A stretch of 64,000 nt of DNA, taken from contig NC_088883.1 of the NCBI RefSeq assembly GCF_032884065.1, forward strand, positions 28,223,355-28,287,354, given 5' to 3'. Below, piece after piece: positions 1 to 12,231 of the stretch; position 1 is the stretch's first letter, and every line of letters begins with the position of its first letter. Position numbers and translations under genes: made by a program. Below the pieces are notes generated by a model that was given only the letters and a program-made list of their open reading frames with translations, was not told where the DNA came from and searched no databases. The DNA comes from Artemia franciscana. Its lineage: Eukaryota; Arthropoda; Branchiopoda; Anostraca; Artemiidae.

Positions 1-303
1 AATAATTTTCGCAGTCCTTCCAGACTGAGGCAGCAAAAGACTTTGATTACAGTTATCAGGTTTATTTGCATTTTTTTGGAATAAATTGATTTCAGAAATG
101 CCCTGTTTTTTACTTTTTAAAGCTTTTTGAAGTTTTTCCATTTCTTCTTGCATAGCTTTCAATTTTGCTTCCAAGGCACCAGTTTCTGATTCCTGAGTTT
201 CTTCCAGTTCTGAGGTAGCCTTCTCAGTCTCATTTGATTCTTCAGCATCATCATCATCAATAAGGGAAAGCAAAGTGTCAATGTCACATTCTTCATTGGC
301 CAT
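1..303 (-). CDS. First coding exon of a minus-strand gene, acidic/coiled-coil N-terminus (possibly MCM10-like), partial
   Basis: Read on the minus strand, an ATG at 303-301 opens 101 codons that run without a stop to the window edge. The start is MANEECDIDTLLSLIDDDD, followed by a Glu/Ser/Thr-rich stretch to about residue 42. Residues 44-68 are heptad-like (EAKLKAMQEEMEKLQKALKS), as expected for a coiled coil, and a polar segment follows. The exon is preceded by a polypyrimidine tract and a CAG acceptor (complement of 320-322), which leaves a 16-nt 5'UTR piece in the same exon. A short acidic start followed by a coiled coil is how MCM10 replication-factor N-termini look, but no diagnostic domain (OB-fold, zinc finger) is inside the window, so the identity is a guess. 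The gene is transcribed away from TENT4. The coding potential itself is fairly secure: low stop density, a good acceptor and biased composition. Confidence 0.6.
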   Translation of the reverse strand, partial: MANEECDIDTLLSLIDDDDAEESNETEKATSELEETQESETGALEAKLKAMQEEMEKLQKALKSKKQGISEINLFQKNANKPDNCNQSLLLPQSGRTAKII

Positions 304-639
304 GGCAAATTCAATATTTCTGAAAAAAAAGACAAATTAGTCTTTTTTGCGAGTACATACTGCAAAAGAAAAACGAGTGCTTAAGAAAATATACCTTATA
401 AGATATTTTTTCTCTGTTTTTTGATGAATTAACAGTTGCTCCAAGCTCTATAGTTACTTAATAATCAAGGAAAAGATTCAGAAAAACCAGTTTAAGGCAC
501 AAATCTAACACCAAAGTGCCACCCAAGATACACATTTTGTAGCTGTGTTGATCAGGAAGAGGGAAGGGGGACCCTCTGCATCGTGAAATATACATCTTTT
601 GTATAAAAAGTCAGTGAGGTCTATGACTTTTAGTCATAG

Positions 640-930
640 ACTAAAGTCATATGACTTTAGTCTATAAGGTCTATATATAGATCTATAAATTATATATAGT
701 CTGTATATTTATATATAGTCTATAAAGTCTATATATATATATAGACTATATATAATGTCATAAAGTCTTAATGTCTAATATAATTGTCATAATGTCTATA
801 TATAATATAGATATCTATATATCTATATCTATATCTATATATCTATATCTATATATCTATATCCATAGATATCTATATATCTTGTCATAATGTCTATATA
901 TAATGTCATAAAGTCTATATATAATGTCAT
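640..930. repeat. TA-rich TATATC/TAGTCTATA low-complexity tract
   Basis: Interspersed runs of TATA, CTATATAT and AAAGTCTATA with partly palindromic organisation. This is simple-sequence DNA in the intergenic region with no coding signal. Confidence 0.8.
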
Positions 931-3228
931 ATATAGGAAGAGTAAAATAATTAAAAGACATACAATGTGTCACAATGGATTGAAATGGCTCCATTTCATT
1001 TCAAATTGTCAGTAATTTTAATAACCCAGTGCTTTAAATTAACTCTGTCCATATAAATTAGAAAAAAAAAGATTCAATACTAAATATTGCAGTTACAGCA
1101 CATAACTGTTGGTATTGTTGGAGGAGAGGAAATCATAGGTTATAGTCAAGGAGGCAATTATAATTAGTTTTAATTGTTTTCTAATATATAAATCCTAATA
1201 TGGTCCACAACTAAAAATTTTAGACCACGTCTACCAATAATAAGCAAAAGCTGTCAACACTTAGGTTTTCTGCACTTGTAAACCAAAGAACGATCACATT
1301 AGTTTATTATGCCCATAATTACGTGAAATCAATTAAATAATTAATTACTTAAATAGCAACAAAGGCCACAGTGCCTTTCCATCACAAACACCAAAAACAA
1401 GAAGAACAATAGGGAATTCTTTTCACAAGAAAGTGGGAAACAAATTAGAATGAATATTTCGGCCCTTTGTCCAAGGGCTGAAATTAATTTAATCATAATT
1501 TTTTATTTAATCATAAATTCCTCCTTATAGCTTGAAAGCAATGTTCCAATAGGAACATTTTCAGTTAAGTATATTTTAAAAAAAATTTTAACAAATTCAC
1601 TTGAATTTCTTTTGATTTTATTTTTAATTCAATTTATTTGCTTCAAAACAATGTGGGATTTTGCTAATTCTGAGTCACTTTTGTTAAATGAAAATGGTAA
1701 GACTAAAAAACTTGTAAATTGTGAAGTTGATTTTGTTTGATAACAAAGTGATTATTCACTTCTCAGAGGAAATTGAAAAACGTGTTTCAATAGTAGTTGA
1801 ATCAAGTAATTGTGGTCATCAACCCATGGCTAATTGTTGAAAAAGCCAAGACAGATAGTTCAACTGAGTGAGAGGCAAATCTGGCTTTAACCCCCTTATT
1901 CAAATTGTCTAAAAATAATGTTAGTTCATTTGTTAATAGATAAGACTATCTGTTGTCCATCCATGCGTCATTCCTAGGACACAGGAACTAAGGTAGATAG
2001 TCTTTAAACTAAGATAGTCATAGAGCCTATAGTTTTCCAAGTGTTTGGTTAAATGGCATGGATAAATGGCGGGAGTAAGTATGACTCTCTCATTGGACCA
2101 ATACTTGATTGTCAGCTTTTAGAAAGGCACGCCCGCCTACAGAGATTGGATTTTGAATTAAATGGTAAGTAATAATCAATACATTGTCTTATTATTCAAA
2201 ACATAAACAAAGAAAGAGAAAACATGGAAAGAGAGAAACATCTTTCCAGCAATTAAGAGGGGGAGGGGGTCAATTTGGTTACCCACTGGATATGGCTGTA
2301 CATGGGAGGGGAGAGAGGGAGCAATTGCCCTTTCTGTCTTGTTCATGTTTTTCTTATGTTTTGTTTGGGTTGAAACGAAGTAATTTTGTGGTTGAAATAA
2401 GGTGTCACTTTAAGGGTCCCTTTAAGGGCTTAAAATGGAGTCTGCAAATGAAGCAATTAATAAATTTGGAAAAGCATAAAAAGACACACTAGGTAGTGTG
2501 TTCACTTTATACCTAGTAAAATAAGTAAGATTTACTATTCTTTCCAGCATTGGTTTTGACTAAAGTTGATCAAAAGTATGAAAGTAGTTTCGGTATTTTT
2601 TTTCTATATATAATGCTAACTATTTTAAATGCTATAATAGATAATAACAGAGTTTAATCACAGGTATGAATTTTTTGTTTAAGCCTAATCTAGGAAAATA
2701 CTACCAAATCTAGTACACAGGATCTTGATGTTTGAACAAAGCATCTTAATCACAGACAAAATCAATCTAGGACAAGTACTACGAAGAACAATATTTCTGT
2801 TTAAATAGGTTAGACAATGTGTAAGGTTAACTTATGTTTAGGCTTAAAACGTTGAAAAGGTTTCCCAATATAACAGTCACCCAGCCCCAAATAATTAAAA
2901 TTTTCTACTTCACACCCAAGGTTAGGAGCCTGGTGTCAAAGTATAAGACAGACATATTGTAATCACAAAACTTTGTCCAAGATTAGCCACTGCTTGAACA
3001 CAGAGGTTTTTGACCTCATCAGAAATTAATTGAGAATTTAAGATAGTTACAAAAAAAACTCACTATCTTAATGCCTAACCGTAAAAAGCCTTTTGAACAA
3101 TTTTAGTCATTGTAGGCTAAAAAATAGTGGAAAAATTTGTGCTACAATCTAGCCTAGAAGAAAAATGATGTAAAAACTGAAATATATCATCTGATCCTCT
3201 ATTTGATGCTATTTTGGTAATAATTAAA
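931..3228. other. Intergenic DNA without recognisable genes
   Basis: AT-rich sequence with no ORF resembling a known protein. It holds one dispersed repeat at 1799-2048, listed separately. An open stretch at 2184-2492 has no recognisable composition or motif. Confidence 0.5.
1799..2048 (+). repeat. Dispersed repeat F, copy 1
   Basis: About 250 bp that matches 7671-7888 in the same orientation. Shared landmarks are AAGCCAAGACAGATAGT, GAGGCAAATCTGGC, GTCATTCCTAGG and CTATAGTTTTCCAA. Small indels separate the copies. There is no coding potential, and the family is unidentified. Confidence 0.75.
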
Positions 3229-4897
3229 CAATAAAAAAACAAGTTTTTTTAAATGAAAGTAAGGAGCGACATTAGAACTTAAAACGAACAGAAATTACTC
3301 TGTATATGAAAGGGGCTTTTCGTCCTCAACGCCTCGCTCTTTACGTTAAAGTTTGACTCTTTTTCTTAACTCGACTTCTTAAAAATTTAAAATATTTTAG
3401 CGTAAAGAGCGAGGCGTTGAGGACGAAAAGCCCCTTTCATATACGGAGTAATTTCTGTTCGTTTTAAGTTTTAATGTCGCTCCCTACTTTCATTAAAAAA
3501 AAACTTTTTTTTTGTTTAATTTCTGGAGGTTTTTAAATTAATGCATTTTTTATTTTGGCTCTCCACGCATAAATAATTAAAACGAAATTTGCATATTAAT
3601 TTTTTTGGCTAAATGGGTTTTTCATAATTATAATTGGAAGATTTTGAGAAAAAAGGAGCGAGAGAGGAGGCCTAGTTGCCATCCAATTTTTTGATTACAT
3701 AAAAAGGCAACTATAACTTTTAACTTTTTACTAACATTTTCATAAGTAAAAAATATACGTAAGTTACAAATTAACTTACGTAGCGAACTTCTATATTCGT
3801 ATGTTTTATTGCGCATATGAGGGGAGTCACCCCTCGTCGTTACCTTGCTCTTTACACTAAAGATTAAATTTTGTCCCAATTCCTTAAGAATGACCCCTGA
3901 ATCATAAAGGCCATAGAATAAATAGTTGAAATTACTAAAAATAATTTAGCGTAAAGAGCGAGGTATTACGAGGAGGTAAACCCCTCATATGCGTAATAAT
4001 TTCTGTTTGTTTTAAGTATTAATGCTGCTCCTCACTTTCAGTAGAAAAAACTTTTCATATTTATTTTTTCATTGTTTTTTTAAGTAATGCTAGAAAATCC
4101 TGCGCCCCCTCCATTGAAAGTCTCTTCCCCCATGGAAAGATCCTCCCACGTAACCCCCCAGACCAAAAAATCCCCCCGAAAACGTCTGTACACTTCCCAG
4201 TAACCATTACTATATGTAAACACAGGTCAAAGTTTGTAACTTGCAGCCCCCCCCCACGGGGACTGCAGGGGAGTAAGTCGTCCCCAAAGACATAGTTATT
4301 AGGTTTTTAAACTATGGTAAACAAACTGGCTATCTCAGAATTTTGATCCGGTGACTTTGGAGGAAAATGAGCATGGGAGGGGGCCTAGGTGCCCTCCAAT
4401 TTTTTGGTCACTTAAAAAGGGTGCTATAACTTTTAATTTCTGTTAGAATGAGCCCTTTCGCGACATTCTAGGACCACTGAGTCGATACAATCACCCCTGG
4501 GGAAAAGAAAAAAAAAACAAAAAAAAACAAATAAACATGCATCCGTGATTTGTCTTCTGGCAAAAAATACGAAATTCCACATTTTTGTCGAAAAGGGCTT
4601 GAAACTTCTACAATAAGGTTCTCTGATACGCTGAATCTGATGGTGTGATTTTCGTTAAGATCGTATGACTTTTAGGGGGTATTTCCCCCTATTTTCTAAA
4701 ATGAGGCAAATTTTCTCAGGCTCGTAACTTTTGATGGGTAAGACTAATCTTGATGAAATTTATATATTTAAAATCAGGATTAAAATGCGATTCTTTTCAT
4801 GTAGCTATTGGCATCAAAATTCCGTTTTTTAGAGTTTTGGTTACTATTGAGCCAGGTTGCTCCTTATTACAGTTTGTTACCACAAACTGTTTGATTA
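3229..4897 (+). repeat. Family A foldback repeat, copy A1 (near full length)
   Basis: This is a 1.67-kb non-coding repeat, also present at 33203-34893 and 37093-38655 and in pieces elsewhere. It opens with a very long inverted repeat: the left arm at 3229-3352 pairs with the right arm at 3396-3520 around a loop of about 45 nt. Both arms carry AAGTAAGGAGCGAC or its complement. A second inverted pair lies near 3800-4000 (pieces such as CTCGCTCTTTACACTAAAG and CTTTAGCGTAAAGAGCGAG in better copies). The 3' end is a 9-bp-stem hairpin at 4869-4890 (ACAGTTTGT, 4-nt loop, ACAAACTGT) followed by TTGAT. No transposase is encoded. It could be a foldback or Helitron-like non-autonomous element; the superfamily is not determined. 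Confidence 0.75.
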
Positions 4898-4957
4898 ACA
4901 CGTGGAAAGCATTTGATGTTGACCCTAGAAAAATTCTTAAAAGTTCTTTAAAATAAT

Positions 4958-6237
4958 CTTACTACAACTACTACTACTACTTACAACTCACCACAACACA
5001 AGCCTCCTGAGGCCAATATAGATACGCACGCTCCTTCTCCAACCCAATCAATTCAAAGCCTCCCTCTTTACACCCTACCAGAACGTTCCTATTTCCTTTA
5101 AACCTTTATTCATGACACGATCCCACCCCTGAGGAGGACAAACTGCTTTCCATTTAACCCTAGAAGGTTGGCCAAAAAGGACAATCTTTGGCAATATGGC
5201 ATCCTTCATCTGCAGAATGTGACCTAGCCATCTCAACCTTTCTTTCATTATAGCCCTAGAAAGCAGGATTGAACCACATTATTCATACAGCCTACTGTTT
5301 GAAATATAGTGAGTCAGCCGGGTACTCAGAGCAATCTGTAAACAATTTCTCTGGAAAACATCTAGTAAATTTCCATCCCCTTTTCAGAGCGCCCATGCTT
5401 CAGAGCCATATTTGAATAATGTAAGGAAATCTGGCTCTATATACATGGAAAAATCCCTCCTCAATACGAAAATATCCTCTAGAAAACTCAATCCTGGTAA
5501 TTGAGTTGTCTAGTTACTTATGATTATAATAATAAATAATGATTATAATAATAAATAATGATTACTGTAAATAAATAATGAATAATAAAAATAATGATTA
5601 CTAATCACTTAGTAATCATATTACTAAGTAATTTGCTACTTACAGATACCAGACAAATGCCTTGATAATTACAACACTCACTCTTATCACATTTCTTATA
5701 CAGTGGTTTAATTAAGGTTTGCCTAAATCATTAGGTACTTCCCCTTTTTCCAAAATCATATTCATAATCTTCAGTAGCTTATTTGTAACCTTAAAGCCTG
5801 GGGCGTTATTATTTTTAATCCTTTTAGTACTGTCACTAATTCTTCCTCACAAAACGTATCTTCCTTCACATCCAAGGTATCACAAACTCTTTCATTTTCC
5901 TCTATATCTTTTCCTGCAACTGTATCTTGGTTTAACGCATTCTCCAAATGTTCTGCCCACCTCTCTTTAACTCTTTCCTTATCACTAATTGTGGCCCCAT
6001 TCCTATCTTTCACTGGGACAAGTGCAGATTGACTAATTCTTCTCAATTTATTAATATGTCAGTATAATATTTTACTATTATTCTATCTAGCTGAATCTTC
6101 CACATCCTCAGCAATTTTATCCATGGCCTCCACTTCACACCTCAATAGTTCATATTTTAATGCTTTCTCCACTTTCTTTACATTCCTTTTGTTTTCATAT
6201 GATGAAATTCTTGTACAAACCCCTTCTACTCTCTATT
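4958..6237 (-). pseudogene. RTE-like non-LTR retrotransposon fragment, antisense
   Basis: The minus strand encodes pieces of an endonuclease-reverse transcriptase in the right order. At 6046-5771 is the linker before the RT (SALVPVKDRNGATISDKER, KERWAEHLENALN). The start of the RT follows near 5810-5650 (KLLKIMNMILEKGEVPND). The thumb/C-terminal region lies near 5480-5010, ending in a complement of the TAG/TTA trinucleotide tail at 4965-4981. The central RT, including the YADD motif, is missing. It is replaced by an AATAATGATT microsatellite at 5520-5630. The 3' part is homologous to the plus-strand copy at 13312-14281 and the antisense copy at 49912-50290. Dead copy, with many stops and frameshifts. 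Confidence 0.75.
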
Positions 6238-6347
6238 AAACAAAAGCTTTTCACAAATAATTCTAACCGCAGTCTTAACTTTCTTCCATAAGACACCATC
6301 AGCAACTTCATAAATTGTTTTTTTCTCTAAAATTATTCCATCCATCT

Positions 6348-6640
6348 TCCACAATGTCAAATTGACATTGTGGAGATGTCTGATGCCCTCTATTTGCTTG
6401 ATGGGTTTGTAGTCAATGGGTCTTATAGTAGTATTCATAATTTTGAAGCAGCATAATAAATAATAGAATGAAATATATAAAATAAATTTATGAAATAATA
6501 TATATAAAATATATATTTATGATTCTTTTACTTAAAGTTGTTCAGCACCATCCAGCAGTTCCCCAGCCTGTCTGATGCCCTCTGTTTGCTTGATGGGTTT
6601 GTAGTCAATGGGTTTTAGAGTAGTATTCATAATTTTTGGT
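6348..6640. repeat. 13-bp-arm palindrome and duplicated 70-bp segment
   Basis: 6348-6374 is a near-perfect palindrome (TCCACAATGTCAA, one spacer base, TTGACATTGTGGA). A segment of about 70 bp (TGATGCCCTCTATTTGCTTG and onwards) occurs at 6379-6447 and again at 6571-6640. An AT-rich insert separates the two copies. Confidence 0.7.
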
Positions 6641-8611
6641 ACTACTTTAATGACTAGCCTACTTTGGTGCTATTTAGTGATTATTACTTTGACATGGGGT
6701 GCATGTAGAGGATTTTCAAGTCCCTGCCCCCACTCTCCTTGAAATTGAAACAACTTATACCTACAATTTCTTATATTTTCCTGACATTTTGCCAATTTAT
6801 ATTTTTGTTGGCTTTTGGAATTCACCTCCTTCCCCCTTTAACAAAAATACTGTATATGTGTGGTCTGTTCTCTGTGTTATTTCAAACACACTAATTTTTT
6901 AATGATTTAATAATAATCCACATAAGGATTTTGATTAATAGTATGTAAGCTTTATAGCAAAAATTAATATGTTAGTATGCAGCCTCTCTAAGCAACCCAA
7001 AAAATCAAGGGGGTTCCCACTTTCAGAAATCACATGCACCAGGCAGCACACATGGGGGAGACTGTGCCAATTTGTTTTGGAACTTTGTGGTACACAAGGT
7101 GTTATGAGGTGTACACCAGGTGGCAGAAAGTAGAATACATTATGTAAAACTATAATGTTTACTATGTAAATATTATGTAAACTATTATGTTTACTTATGT
7201 AAAATACATAAGAAGAATAATATTTGTTGGAATTCAAAACTCTATGATGGTTTTATGGAAACCTTGATGATGGTTTTATGGATACTTCATAAGTTTTGAT
7301 ACCAAGGTTTACATACCAAACTTGTTGAAACCATGTTGTAGTAGGATTTTGAACTTGCAAGATCAGAAGACTATACTTATTCTAGTCTCTGTCTGAAGCC
7401 TACTTCTAAAGCAAATACAGTATATTAAATTGGTCATACATTAAAGTAAGGAATAATCTTGTGGAGTCACAGGTTATTTATGATGAGGAGACATTGATTC
7501 AATTCAAAATGTGGTCCTTGTTTTGACAAGCAACTGAAAAGAAAAACAATTTGTGGTTTGTAGAATAAATATCAAGCAATAAAAGTTACATTTTTAGAAT
7601 CAGAATAAAGTCAATGTTCTGTTAATATGTAAATAGAACTGAAATACCAAAAGGATAAACTCTTGCATTAAAATCAAGTATTTGTGGGCATTAATCCATG
7701 GTTAATTGTAGATAAAGCCAAGACAGATAGTCTGATTGAGTGAAAGGCAAATCTGGCATAAGCCCTTATTCATTTATTAACAGATAAGTCTATCTATGAT
7801 TAGTCCATGTGTCATTCCTAGGGCAGAAGAACTAAGTTAGATAGTCATAGAACTAAGCTAGTCACAAAAGCTATAGTTTTCCAATTGTTTTCTGGCAGGT
7901 TAACCAAGAAATTAGACTTGACACAGGATTATTAATTTGCACGGAATGACAGGCAAATAAGCATCTAAAGTCAAATCTCTACAATGAGCATGAGCCAAGA
8001 CAATTGATTCAATTCATAAACTTAGACATTTGCACTAATAAAAACTAAATTCAATGTTAGTTGAACAACAAGTTGACTGGAATTGCTAGGGGAACATCTA
8101 AAGCCTAAAAGGGCCTGTCTGCCTATAGGTAAATGGCTATACATCACAATAGAATAGGTTAATTGGCATTTCCAAAAAGAGGTCCTTGTACATAAGTTAA
8201 TAATTTCAAGTGTTTGATCTTAAACAATTTTAATAATAACAATATTGATGTACAGCTTAGATTTTTTGCTTTTCTCTGATACAATTCTTCTCAATTCATC
8301 TTTGGTAAAAAGATGTGAGGGTTTTAATTTTACATAATTTGCTCAATTAGATACTATTTTTTTTACCATAAACCATCTTTTTATTTGTTCAGCATACCAC
8401 TAAAAATTCCCTGAAATTTCACTATATGCCCAGTCATTTTGGACAAGACCCAGGGTAAATGTTGCTTTGCAGCATTGTTTCCAGTTTAAGCACTTAAAAA
8501 TGCTAATACTAGAAGCATATCAATTTCTGGTTGACTCTCCTACTCCAAGGGGCTAACTAAAAATGCATAAAGTGAGCTTGCTTACAGGTAACATTACCTA
8601 TAGAGCAAAGC
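6641..8611. other. Intergenic DNA, no gene seen
   Basis: AT-rich non-coding sequence. Short open stretches at 6699-6902 and 6935-7237 show no protein-like features. It contains repeat F copy 2. Confidence 0.5.
7671..7888 (+). repeat. Dispersed repeat F, copy 2
   Basis: Partner of 1799-2048, same orientation, sharing the same ordered landmarks with indels. The two copies flank the A1 and RTE region. Confidence 0.75.
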
Positions 8612-8782
8612 ATATTAGTCCATGAGCCCTGCATACAGCAGGGCAGAGGGGGGAGGTCTGTATTTTATATTTATTTAATAAACTGTTTGAGATTTTTTTT
8701 TTTTTAGTTTTATCACTCTTTGTTGAATAAATATAGAATACAGACCTTGCCCTTCTGCCCACAGGGCTCATGGACTGATATG
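8612..8782. mobile_element. Small foldback MITE with TIRs
   Basis: About 170 bp bounded by inverted termini ATATTAGTCCATGAGCCCTG and CAGGGCTCATGGACTGATAT. The arms stay complementary inwards through the GGCAGAAGGG and GTCTGTATT segments, to a T-rich loop near 8700. No ORF. This is typical of a miniature inverted-repeat element; the superfamily is not assigned because no TSD is obvious. Confidence 0.7.
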
Positions 8783-8799
8783 TTTCACACTAACTAATA

Positions 8800-8936
8800 T
8801 TATGAAAAGGGAAATCACCAATGTAACAGCAAAAACACATATAAAAAAAAATAAGAGACAGAAGGAGAAAAGGAAGACTGTTTTCCTAAATTAGTGATTA
8901 ATATAGACCAGAACTTGAATGAGGCCTTAACCCTAC
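8800..8936 (+). repeat. Dispersed repeat G, copy 1
   Basis: About 135 bp shared with 26698-26890: AAATCACCAATG, an A-rich stretch, then AGAGACAGAAGGAGAAAAGG and CCTAAATTAGTGATTAATAT. The A-rich stretch is short here and expanded in copy 2. Confidence 0.75.
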
Positions 8937-11869
8937 TCATCTATACAATCACATAGGTCAAACAGCATAGCCATACACAATCAACCATAAAGATATATGG
9001 CTTAAATTTGTTTCTAAACTATTACAGATTTGCAAATTTCAAATATCTGATCAACAAAAACAGAAATGATTGCAATTCTATAGCCTATGTGTAAATACAA
9101 GAATATTTGGGCTGGAATAACTCCATAATGGTGAGTTTGTGGTAGTTTTGCAAGAGACAAAAGATGTTCAAAAAAGTCAAAATGCATCTATTAACAATAG
9201 TTTCATGACCCTAAACAATTGTTCAGGTAATAGGAACATTGACTGCACTCTTTTTATTTAGTAATGCAAAAAGCAAGTATTTGTTCAGGTAATATCTTAT
9301 GTATATGTTACTTTTATATGTTCAGGTAATATCAACATTGACCCAAATTTTTAAGGTAAACTTCTTCTTTTCTGACCTTATCTCTCCTAGACCTTTAGCC
9401 TAAGATAAATTTTGCATGAGAGAAATCATAAGCCCTAACCTATTAAAAAGTAATTAAATTATAGGTTATTACAAGAGCACGTCCAAACAACTATTTTGGA
9501 AATAGTTATAATAGAAGTATACTGGCAAACAGACAAGTGGATACAGGTCAAATTACTTATAGTATCCTTGTAACAGCTATTTAGGGGGAAATTCAAATTT
9601 TTTGCCACTTTAATATCCAAATAATAGGTAGCGATAAAGGTGTTTTTCCTGGTCTATGCACTAATGTTGCGTTCATCACAGGTATTTTATCGGTATAGGT
9701 TCACAGGCTTGTGCTGCAAATTGGTAGAAAGTCATCAGTTTTTTTTTAAAAAGGTGCAAGGGCTTTCAAAAAGACATTTTTAATTTTTTTGACACTTTTT
9801 ACCCTTTGTGGCCCTTTGTGATTTGAAAATGACAATTTGGTGTTTTTTTTTCCAATCAAACATTTTAAACAAAAAGTTATAGTCTTAAAAACCTTGCGTT
9901 TACAAGATAAACCAAGTTGCTCTTTTTCAATCTATGTTCCCTTGTGAAAAACTAACTGTTTAAGCTTTGGTTAGCATCAAAATTTGATTATCCAGCATCG
10001 TGTAACTGTGTCTTGCGTTCACACAGGCCAGGATTAACGCATAGATCCAGTAGACCAGGACCCTAAGGGCGGACAATACTAAGTGGTGCAATAAGGTCAC
10101 TGAACAATGTTTTTTATTAAAGAAACCTTGACCTTGAAGTGCCAGGTGGACTTTGCAGCTGCGCTGTTTATTCAAAGAAAAGAGATTTTAAAACAACAGA
10201 GAAATTCCGTAGCCTCTTATAAACTATCAGATGTCTTCCGAGAATGTCTTTCGTTGAGAGTACGGTATTACTTCTCTCTTGCCTTACTTTTGGCTCATCA
10301 GTAATCTGTGGCCTTCTGTTCATGGCTTCCACTACTCCCAAATTTTGAAGGATTTCTGTGTAAATTTCTGTGTCTCCCCCCAAAAAAACTTTGGGTCTAA
10401 GGATACCCAAACACTTGGGCCAAGAGGCACCAAAAATTTAATCCAGTCCTGCATTCATAACATCTTCAATTATGATAAAACACGTAACACATTTGTATCA
10501 TTTTGTCAAAATTTTGATAGTATTTTTACTGTCAAATTTACTTTTTTGATGCTTAGAAAACAACGTGATCTTGCGGTATTTTTGTTATTGTTCGACAATT
10601 CATTATTAAACTAAAATTCAGGAAGAGAAAATAATTATCTATAAATATAAAAAAAAAACAGGTAAATGTAATGGTGCGAAACATTGGTAATCATTGTTGG
10701 AAGTTATTTTTCAAATACGAGATTACAAGATGGTCGATGGAAAAATAGTTTAGTGACCAAAGGTTCGTGTCCTCTCGGCCATAATCTCTACACTAATAAA
10801 ACTACTATTGTATAATTTATTTTTTTGACCCGCTAGAAAGCAACAGAATATATGTGGAGTAATAGGAAAAAAAAAACATAAAGAAACTTCAATATACACA
10901 AATATAATGCACAGTCACTAATGGCAAAACAATCTAATTAACATTCTAATTAACAATCTAAAACAATCTAATCTAATTAAAAAAGTCCAAAAGCTATGCC
11001 TCTGGGGAGGACATAGCAACCATAACGCCCGGGCATGAAACTTTCTCGTTATTAACATGTAGGATTTGCTATTAGGAAAGAGAACATCCACCTCCTTACT
11101 TTAAAAACTGATAGTAACTGAATAGTTCGCAACTTATGACCATTCACGCCTTGTTGTTTTTTCTACGGATTGAACTGTAAGTCACAAAGTTCAAACGATG
11201 AAAGCGGGCACTTTTAAACGATTTTTTTGTTGCTATAGTAGATGAGCAGAGAGGGTCGTTATTTCGTTATCATTTTCAAGCAAAATAGCCATTTCATTTC
11301 ACAGCTGTTTAGACCTTGTCACAACTACTCTAGTAACTAATGACGTCCTATTGTTGCAACTTCAAAGTACCAAAAGTTCAGTCTTTATTGCCAAATTCTG
11401 GTGAAAGATACTGAAATAATAAAGGCAAGTTAACGGGCCTGCCAAAAAATGATCGGTGTTTATTAGTCCAGATCCTAAAATCTGCCAATGGAGACTGGAC
11501 AAAAGTAAAGTGTAACATGAAGGTCGTAACATGTTCTAAAAGGGGTCACAGGTTTTGGACGAATTTGGGTTCTTTATGTTTTTAGGCTCTTTTTCAGAAG
11601 TTTTCGAAATTAGTGGTGGCAACACTGTTTACAGCTGACAAAAGGGAATTTTCGTGATATTCCTTGAAACACTCTCCTCCTCGGTCGTACGCCTCGAACA
11701 CTGATGGAAAGTGAAAATGGGAAAAGCAAAAGCAAAGAACATGCTTGAAGCGCAAAGATTAGGGGAATGTAAATCAAGACCACTATCTAGTATACCTACA
11801 CTTTCTTCCTTTCTCCCTTTCTTTGTGTTTTTATGTTTTATCAAATCCATCCTCCGTGGAAACTTTTTT
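8937..11869. other. Intergenic DNA, no supported gene
   Basis: Open stretches of up to 111 codons (10279-10614) overlap others on the opposite strand. None has recognisable domains, codon bias or splice context. No transposon was recognised. Confidence 0.5.
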
Positions 11870-12231
11870 TAGAAATCGCCCAAAACCAGTAGAAAGTTGC
11901 TCTCGTGAAAAATTCCCCCTCGGAGAATTTATCCCACGGAAAATTCCTTCCTCTCCAGGGGAAATTCCTCCAGAAAATTCTAAGCCCTCTGAAATATTTT
12001 CCTAGAATATTTCCACTTGTTAAATTTGGTCGACAAGGACAAAGTAAGACAACTAAAAAGAATTTTGTATGAGAATTACGGCAAATCTCCCCAGTGTAAA
12101 ATTTCCCCTGGAAAGCTCAACCCCAGAAAATTCCTTCCCAACGGAGAAATTTCACTGTGGGAAATCTCCCCAAGCAGAAATCCCTCCCCCAATGTCTGTA
12201 TGTATCCCAATATCAAACACTATACCTAAAT

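Noticed and set aside
10107..10614. Overlapping ORFs of 65-111 codons on both strands
   Set aside because: No domain, no codon or splice evidence, mutual overlap.
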